From: JAGOSA01 sp043718505
GTDB taxonomy: Bacteria > Patescibacteriota > Minisyncoccia > Phycocordibacterales > UBA9973
DNA: 25,315 bases
Assembly (NCBI GenBank): GCA_043718505.1
Contig: JAYSVN010000007.1
Location: forward strand, 1 to 25,315
Direction of reading: 5' to 3'
A program made the translations under genes and the position numbers. This document shows positions 20,693-25,315 of this stretch, one piece after another (position 1 is the stretch's first letter; each line of letters starts with the position of its first letter). Under the pieces are notes generated by a model that was not told the origin of the DNA, did not search any database, and saw only the letters and a program-made list of their open reading frames with translations.

Positions 20693-22673
20693 ACAGAAAC
20701 CTAAAGGTAACTTTGTCGGCTTGTCTTTTACCAAAGACGGTAAAGAAATTGTTTCAAGAACGCCGTTTACGACTGCGCTTATTTGTCATGCCATATCATC
20801 ACTTGGAAGTTATTTTAATTCTGATTTTTTTAAGAACAGCTCTTTACATGAAAGCTCAACGCATCGGGAGAGTTTCAAGCAGCTGTCCGAGCGCTGTGCT
20901 GATTATCTTATTTCAGAGCAGGAAGAAAAATATGTGGCCTGGAATTATTGGGAGAAAAGTGAACCGCTTCGAAAAACATTACCACCCGATATGGATGATA
21001 CTGCTTTGGCTTTTGGAGCAATTCAACTTTATCGACCCGAGACTATTTGCGGTAAGGATCTAGCGCGTCTCATGCATACATTGATCGCTACAGAAAGAAA
21101 AGCCGGAGGACCTTACAATACCTGGCTTACGGATTTTAAAAAAGACAAGAGGTGGGATGATTGCGACATTGGCGTTAACGCCAATATTGCTTACATGCTT
21201 TCACTTCTCGGCGTCAGGCTGCCAAACCTGACAAAATATTTTGAAGATGCTTTAGAAAAAAATGCTCTTGATTCAAAATACTATTTCTCGCCTCTTATTA
21301 TTCTCTATTTTATATCCCGTTCATATGAGGGAGATAAGAAAAAACTTTTTGCAAAAATTATTCTCAAATACCAAAGTGCAGATGGTACATGGGGTACGCC
21401 CCTTCAGAGCGCTATGGCTGTGACCAGTTTATACCGGCTTAGTGAAAGTATCCCTCAAGAAGAAAGAGTGGTTAATTTCTTACTTTCATCACAGGCAAAC
21501 GGTTACTGGAAAAAAGAGTCATTTTATTTCGAGCGTGGAGACACAAACGATATGTGGTATCACGGCGCTGATGTGCTAACGACAAGTATATGTCTCGAGG
21601 CTATGGTCAGCTTGCTTGGTGCAGGAAAAACAAATAAATCAGGGGTGTCAACAGAAAAACATTTCACTTTTCAAAAAGAAATCGAATGTCTGGGATGTGA
21701 TTTTATCGATCGTGCACAAGCCGTTTCAAAAGACTTTGGTATGATTGCCCGCAGTTGGACAGAAAAAATCTTTTTACATCCCTGGACTAGAGACGGTGTC
21801 CTGCTTCCCTTTCATATTGTCCTGGCTCTTATTGAACCGGCAAAGTATGACCGGCTGGCAAAGTCACCTGAAAGTCACCGGGCATTGCTCAAATTATCGT
21901 ATGCCGGTCTTGCGGGCTGGATAGGCTACTCGCTTCTCGACGATGTTATGGATGACGATGAAAATACATCACTAATACCTTTTGCCAATTTCTGCTTGAG
22001 AGAAATGAACATTAGTTACAAGAATTGTATAAGTGAAAAAAGTTTTACTCATATTTCTCATATTCTCGATGAAACTGACACAGCCTATTTTGATGAACAG
22101 AAATTAAGGATTCCTAAAATTGGCAACGGCTTTAATCTGACCAGTTTCAGCATTACGGATTTTAATACCCAAACGGCCCAGAAATCTCTCGGCTATATTA
22201 TTTCCGGTCTTGGTACGATTGATTTTTTAAATGAACACCATCTCTTGTCGGATGAAAATTCGCCAATCCAAAAAGCCCTGGTCGATTTCTTTCACTTATA
22301 TCTAAAGGCAAAACAGGATAATGACGATGCCGAGGATCTCATAGATGATCTCAGTCGCGGCCACATCACGAATATTGGAGCTCAGGTAATTTCACAATTT
22401 AAGAAGAAATACCCGAAGCGCAACGCATATGAAGTAAGCAATAGTAAAACTCAAGGCGACAAAGACGAACTTCTCTCTATTTTTTGGGATGATGTTTTCC
22501 CGACCCTTTATACAGATATGTTAACTGATATTCGGAGGGCTGCTGAAATTCTTAAAACCATTCCCTTTAGCAATGCTGATTACTTTTTACAATTATTAGC
22601 TAAGTTAAAAACTTCAGTCGAGTTTACAGAGAAGAACCGAGCCATTATGCAAGACTTTCTGAAAGCTTATTAA
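20622..22673 (+). CDS. Putative bifunctional terpene cyclase: class II (DxDD) plus class I (DDxxD) domains
   Basis: 683 aa. Residues 1-340 look like the alpha-barrel fold of class II terpene cyclases/prenyltransferase repeats: DxDD acid motif PDMDDTA (D123, D125, D126), and QW-like repeats at 25-31, 251-257 (QSADGTWG) and 291-296 (QANGYW). Residues about 350-683 look like a class I isoprenoid fold: Asp-rich LLDDVMDDDE (D440, D441, D444) and a second motif NDDAEDLIDDLSRGHIT (567-583) resembling the second metal site of class I prenyl enzymes. There is no GGKRxRP motif, so chain elongation is unlikely. Inferred role: protonation-driven cyclisation of a prenyl diphosphate, then diphosphate ionisation. 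No signal peptide. Its ATG lies inside the kinase gene (71-nt overlap) and its 3' end overlaps the convergent prenyl synthase. Motifs are clear; the product is not known. Confidence 0.85.
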   Translation: MMNHKLKKKIQKSIQLGWQFLVTEQKPKGNFVGLSFTKDGKEIVSRTPFTTALICHAISSLGSYFNSDFFKNSSLHESSTHRESFKQLSERCADYLISEQEEKYVAWNYWEKSEPLRKTLPPDMDDTALAFGAIQLYRPETICGKDLARLMHTLIATERKAGGPYNTWLTDFKKDKRWDDCDIGVNANIAYMLSLLGVRLPNLTKYFEDALEKNALDSKYYFSPLIILYFISRSYEGDKKKLFAKIILKYQSADGTWGTPLQSAMAVTSLYRLSESIPQEERVVNFLLSSQANGYWKKESFYFERGDTNDMWYHGADVLTTSICLEAMVSLLGAGKTNKSGVSTEKHFTFQKEIECLGCDFIDRAQAVSKDFGMIARSWTEKIFLHPWTRDGVLLPFHIVLALIEPAKYDRLAKSPESHRALLKLSYAGLAGWIGYSLLDDVMDDDENTSLIPFANFCLREMNISYKNCISEKSFTHISHILDETDTAYFDEQKLRIPKIGNGFNLTSFSITDFNTQTAQKSLGYIISGLGTIDFLNEHHLLSDENSPIQKALVDFFHLYLKAKQDNDDAEDLIDDLSRGHITNIGAQVISQFKKKYPKRNAYEVSNSKTQGDKDELLSIFWDDVFPTLYTDMLTDIRRAAEILKTIPFSNADYFLQLLAKLKTSVEFTEKNRAIMQDFLKAY

Positions 22674-23712
22674 GTTTATTTTGCAAAAAATCAATAATAG
22701 ACTGCCAGCCATATCTACTCACCGGAGTCATTATTATTGAAGCCAAAACTTTTTCAGCTTCTGTGAGGCTTTCATAAATTACTTTTTGCTCTTTAGCAAT
22801 AGCCCCGACAGTCGTAAAAAGTTCTCTGACACGAATAATGTCATGACGGTCCAGTGGCTGACCACGATAAACTGCAAATATTTCTTTTTGACCCAGTGTG
22901 GCATGCTGGTCGAAGTAATGTGATAAGTGAGTTGGCGTATCTTCTGTTATATCTGAACCGGACTTTTTACCTAATTCCGCCTCATCAGCTAGTATGTCTG
23001 ACAAGTCATCCAGTCGCTGAAAAGCTAGGCCCAGATAATAACCTAGCCTCTGGTATTTATCTATAATATTTTTATCTTCTGATTTGGTTCCTGATCCTAG
23101 TGATAAACCGAGTAAAGCTGGATAAATAAATGTATAACGAGCAGTTTTTAATTCTATCGACGTATCAAGCAGCTTCTCACTAATATCTCGTCTTTTGTTT
23201 AAAGATGTATCGATCATTTGCCCAATATTAGTCTCTTCGGCAAGTTGCAAAAAAATAGCCAACTCTTTTTTGGTAGTTTTTTCGCAGTCAGTGATAGCTC
23301 TCATCGCCCAAACAAGACATTGGTCGCCTGTAAGCAATGCCTGCTTCATGTCGAAATGAGTATGGATTGTTTCTACGCCATGCCGCGTTTTGGCGTTATC
23401 CATAATGTCATCATGTATGAGCGCAAATGTCTGATAAAGCTCGAGGGAAAATAGAGCTGGTAGTAGCGCCTCCCAGTCACAGGTGTCCCTTTTAATACTT
23501 TCATCACCATTTTCAAACATGCAGGTCCCGGAATTGTATGTGAGCGTCGTAACAAACGGCCGCAGTCTTTTGCCACCAGTCGCAAGTTTGACAAGGTGCT
23601 CACCAACCGACGCGAATTGCGGATAGTAGACGAGTGTGCGATCAATACACTTTTTCAGAAAATTAATGAAAAGCGGATCGAAGCGTTTTTTGAATTCGTG
23701 TAATTCTGGCAT
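22645..23712 (-). CDS. Polyprenyl diphosphate synthase, probably geranylgeranyl type
   Basis: 355 aa, a trans-prenyltransferase that condenses IPP with allylic diphosphates. Motifs in order: GGKRLRP (46-52), first Asp-rich motif DDIMD (101-105), the KT pair (189-190), and second Asp-rich motif FQRLDDLSD (231-239) followed by GKKSGSDI. Phe96, five residues before the first motif, is the position that limits chain length in archaeal-type GGPP synthases, so C20 (or C15) is more likely than a long chain. It converges on the terpene cyclase gene and overlaps it tail to tail by 29 nt with no terminator between, which argues for a functional pairing. Start supported by TGG-CATGAT 6 nt before the ATG. 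Confidence 0.94.
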   Translation of the reverse strand: MPELHEFKKRFDPLFINFLKKCIDRTLVYYPQFASVGEHLVKLATGGKRLRPFVTTLTYNSGTCMFENGDESIKRDTCDWEALLPALFSLELYQTFALIHDDIMDNAKTRHGVETIHTHFDMKQALLTGDQCLVWAMRAITDCEKTTKKELAIFLQLAEETNIGQMIDTSLNKRRDISEKLLDTSIELKTARYTFIYPALLGLSLGSGTKSEDKNIIDKYQRLGYYLGLAFQRLDDLSDILADEAELGKKSGSDITEDTPTHLSHYFDQHATLGQKEIFAVYRGQPLDRHDIIRVRELFTTVGAIAKEQKVIYESLTEAEKVLASIIMTPVSRYGWQSIIDFLQNKLNKLSESLA

Positions 23713-23718
23713 TAAGAA

Positions 23719-23727
23719 ATCATGCCA
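23719..23727 (-). promoter_or_regulatory. Putative extended -10 for the prenyl synthase gene
   Basis: TGG-CATGAT on the minus strand (4 of 6 matches plus TGn) ends 6 nt before the ATG at 23712. It fits the leaderless spacing, but the hexamer is weak. Confidence 0.4.
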
Positions 23728-23787
23728 GATTGAGATGAAAGAATTATTAAGAAAAGATAAAGGCTCCGAACATTAGAGACTGAATTG

Positions 23788-23859
23788 GGTGCCCAGAGAG
23801 AATTGAACTCTCGATACCGGTTCCACAAACCGGAGTTTTACCACTAAACTATGGGCACC
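23788..23859 (-). tRNA. tRNA-His (anticodon GUG)
   Basis: A full cloverleaf can be folded on the minus strand: acceptor GTGCCCA/TGGGCAC, D arm with stem GTTT/AAAC, anticodon stem CCGGT/ACCGG around loop TTGTGGA with anticodon GTG, and T arm AGAG-TTCAATT-CTCT. The extra G-1 opposite C73 that marks histidine tRNAs is encoded (23859 and 23788). The 3' CCA is not encoded after C73 and must be added. It follows the dehydratase gene on the same strand. Confidence 0.96.
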
Positions 23860-23951
23860 ATATATTTACCGGCTTACACCCGGTACTGATTTATAGCAAA
23901 AAAACCTTATTTTTGCCAGCCTTATCAGATTTGTGCCATATCTATCTACAA

Positions 23952-24290
23952 CTAAAAACTCGGTATCTGATCCACTTTCGCCGCCACGATAAAATCATTT
24001 TCAGAGAGCCCTTTCATCGAATGCGTGTAGAGCTCAAGCGTAACTTTATTGTATGAAATATAAATATCTGGATGGTGTCCTTCCTTTTCGGCAATATCAG
24101 CCACGCCTTCGACAAAAGCCATCGCTTTCAAAAAATCTTTGAATTGGAATTTTTTTGAGATTTTTTTGGCATCTTCGGAAAGTACCCATTCTGGCACATC
24201 TGCCACGTAGCTTTCGGCTTCTGCCCTTTCAAACGGCTTGCCACCGCTTTCGCATGCTTGACACTTCTTGTTCAGTAAATCGTAAGTCAT
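23952..24290 (-). CDS. Pterin-4a-carbinolamine dehydratase (PCD/DCoH)
   Basis: 112 aa, full length. It dehydrates 4a-hydroxytetrahydropterin, normally recycling the cofactor of aromatic amino acid hydroxylases. The active-site signature is complete: EKEGHHPD (H72, H73), then H90 (LYTHSMKGL) and D99. The N-terminal CQAC motif is common in bacterial and plant members. No hydroxylase lies in the window, and many bacteria carry PCD without one, where it may act in folate or molybdopterin metabolism. It follows the exported-protein gene by 45 nt; its ATG is preceded by TTTTCTAAAAT, identical to the dedA start context. Confidence 0.95.
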   Translation of the reverse strand: MTYDLLNKKCQACESGGKPFERAEAESYVADVPEWVLSEDAKKISKKFQFKDFLKAMAFVEGVADIAEKEGHHPDIYISYNKVTLELYTHSMKGLSENDFIVAAKVDQIPSF

Positions 24291-24335
24291 ATTTTAGAAA
24301 AAATTAATGAATAATTCAGGTGACTTGCATGTCGC

Positions 24336-25315
24336 CTAATTGCACTTATCTCCGAGCGGCTGTCTGGCTGCTTTGCCGGAGAAGCCCCGGCTGTCGGTAC
24401 AATAGTAGCCCATATCGTTATGGGTGTAAAAACTCCAGGCCGTATCTGTGTCTCTGCAGACAGGCGCCTCGTATCCAGAATCAATAACTTTCGCTGAGAC
24501 ATTTGGAATGTTAAGTTCTGTGCTTGCGTCATTATCATTGTCTGATTTCAAACATACTCCTTTGTATGAATTGTCATTGACGCCTTTGTAAACACTGGTA
24601 ATTGTTCGAATATCAGAGAAAAAACCTCGCAGTGTAAGCGGCAAATCAGAGGCACTATTTTTCTTCTCAAGATCGGCGTATGGAATGACAAGTGACGGAA
24701 TATTAATTGATGGAGGTGTATCAAATCTATCAAAAGATAATGTGAAGGTAGCATGGACCGGCACCGTATACTCTTTGGTCTTGAATCCAAATAAAATAAC
24801 AGCTTTCTTAATTATGCCCGTTTGGCTAAAAGTTAATTCCCCTGTTGGTATTTCAGTGAAAGAAGTAATCGTATATTTTGGACCGATATTTCCTGAAATG
24901 CCAAGCTTATCGCCAGTGAGAAGAAGTGTGCTGAAATATGTCACAAGTGAATCAGGAAAACGGACAGTCATTACTGTCTCACCTGTTGGCTGGCTGGTTT
25001 CTTTGCTGACAATAACCTGGCTCAAGTACGGTGCAAGTTCTCTTGCGAAACCATTGGCATATAGACCTGCTCCGCCCCAGAAGCCATACGCATAAGTTGG
25101 TACGGCCATTTCTTCATCAAAGCGAACCCAATTGGCTCCCTGATTTGCAATTGTCTCATCAAAAATTGCCGCACTTTCCGGCAACTTCACATAAAATGCA
25201 CCGCTAATGAGTCTACTAATTGCCGAGAAGTCCATCGTCTTACCATCAGGAGTGTTCACCTTCGTCGTAAACTTAACTTCATTTTTCTTGGACTTTAAAT
25301 CAAATCTGTCGTCGA
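24336..25315 (-). CDS. Exported beta-rich protein with Cys-rich C-terminal tail (5' part beyond right edge)
   Basis: The frame is open through the right edge, so the true start is outside; an internal GTG at 25259 is not needed. About 326 residues are visible, beta-rich with repeated Thr/Ser/Ile strands (TVMTVRFP, KYTITSFTEIPTGELTFS, VHATFTLSFDRF), typical of surface proteins. The last ~45 residues carry VCRDTDTAWSF, GYYCTDSRGFSG and a final DKCN, a pilin-like tail like that of the 369-aa exported protein at 11738-12847. No family can be named. The dehydratase gene follows 45 nt downstream on the same strand. Confidence 0.75.
   Translation of the reverse strand, partial: DDRFDLKSKKNEVKFTTKVNTPDGKTMDFSAISRLISGAFYVKLPESAAIFDETIANQGANWVRFDEEMAVPTYAYGFWGGAGLYANGFARELAPYLSQVIVSKETSQPTGETVMTVRFPDSLVTYFSTLLLTGDKLGISGNIGPKYTITSFTEIPTGELTFSQTGIIKKAVILFGFKTKEYTVPVHATFTLSFDRFDTPPSINIPSLVIPYADLEKKNSASDLPLTLRGFFSDIRTITSVYKGVNDNSYKGVCLKSDNDNDASTELNIPNVSAKVIDSGYEAPVCRDTDTAWSFYTHNDMGYYCTDSRGFSGKAARQPLGDKCN

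Noticed and set aside
20622..22673. Reading the 683-aa protein as squalene-hopene cyclase
   Set aside because: It lacks the full set of QW repeats and has a complete extra class I domain with DDVMD, which hopene cyclases do not have.
23868..23886. TACCGG/CCGGTA hairpin just upstream of tRNA-His as a terminator
   Set aside because: No T tract follows on either strand; it may be only part of the tRNA promoter region or processing context.

Overview
The window reads as a compact bacterial chromosome segment from the Candidate Phyla Radiation (Patescibacteria, probably a Parcubacteria-type lineage). This is an inference from gene content and style: very short intergenic spaces, many small membrane or exported proteins without close recognisable families, a ComEC without its metallo-beta-lactamase domain, an RNase HI with a C-terminal hybrid-binding domain, almost no Shine-Dalgarno sequences, and a promoter -10 box lying only 6-8 nt before many start codons. 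Stops include TAA, TAG and TGA, so UGA is not recoded. I see no insertion sequence, prophage or CRISPR array.

Layout. 1-3.4 kb: the 5' part of an acidic gene, a SIMPL/DUF541 protein, a membrane-anchored FKBP-type prolyl isomerase, a small membrane protein, and a membrane metallophosphoesterase. 3.4-6.4 kb: a hypothetical protein, an rRNA-methyltransferase-like enzyme with DedA and a 55-aa membrane protein in one minus-strand operon, a divergent 51-aa membrane protein, and an unknown 130-aa protein. 6.4-9.3 kb: alanine racemase and Fe/Mn superoxide dismutase, head to head, then a HAD hydrolase. 9.3-15.2 kb: a minus-strand nucleic-acid block (recJ, an exported protein, RNase HI, comEC), with a HIT protein divergent from recJ. 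15.2-18.2 kb: an unknown protein and a 795-aa single-pass protein with long Pro/Lys-rich repeats. 18.2-23.7 kb: the most unusual part. 23.8-25.3 kb: tRNA-His(GUG), pterin-4a-carbinolamine dehydratase, and the 3' part of a large exported protein.

The 18.2-23.7 kb region looks like a regulated terpenoid locus. An OmpR-type response regulator is followed by a six-TM histidine kinase. The kinase gene overlaps by 71 nt a 683-aa protein carrying both the class II terpene cyclase motif DxDD (PDMDDTA) and a class I Asp-rich motif (DDVMD), plus a second DDxxD-like motif. A polyprenyl diphosphate synthase with features expected of a GGPP-type enzyme runs toward it and overlaps its 3' end by 29 nt. I infer that the prenyl synthase makes a C15-C20 diphosphate, that the fusion protein cyclises it in two steps, and that the two-component pair controls the locus. 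No upstream isoprenoid pathway genes lie in the window.

The second notable theme is gene start architecture. At least thirteen genes have a TATAAT-like hexamer ending 6-8 nt before the start codon, which predicts leaderless mRNAs, including two head-to-head pairs whose whole promoter region is about 30 nt. The histidine kinase start codon lies inside an 18-bp perfect inverted repeat.
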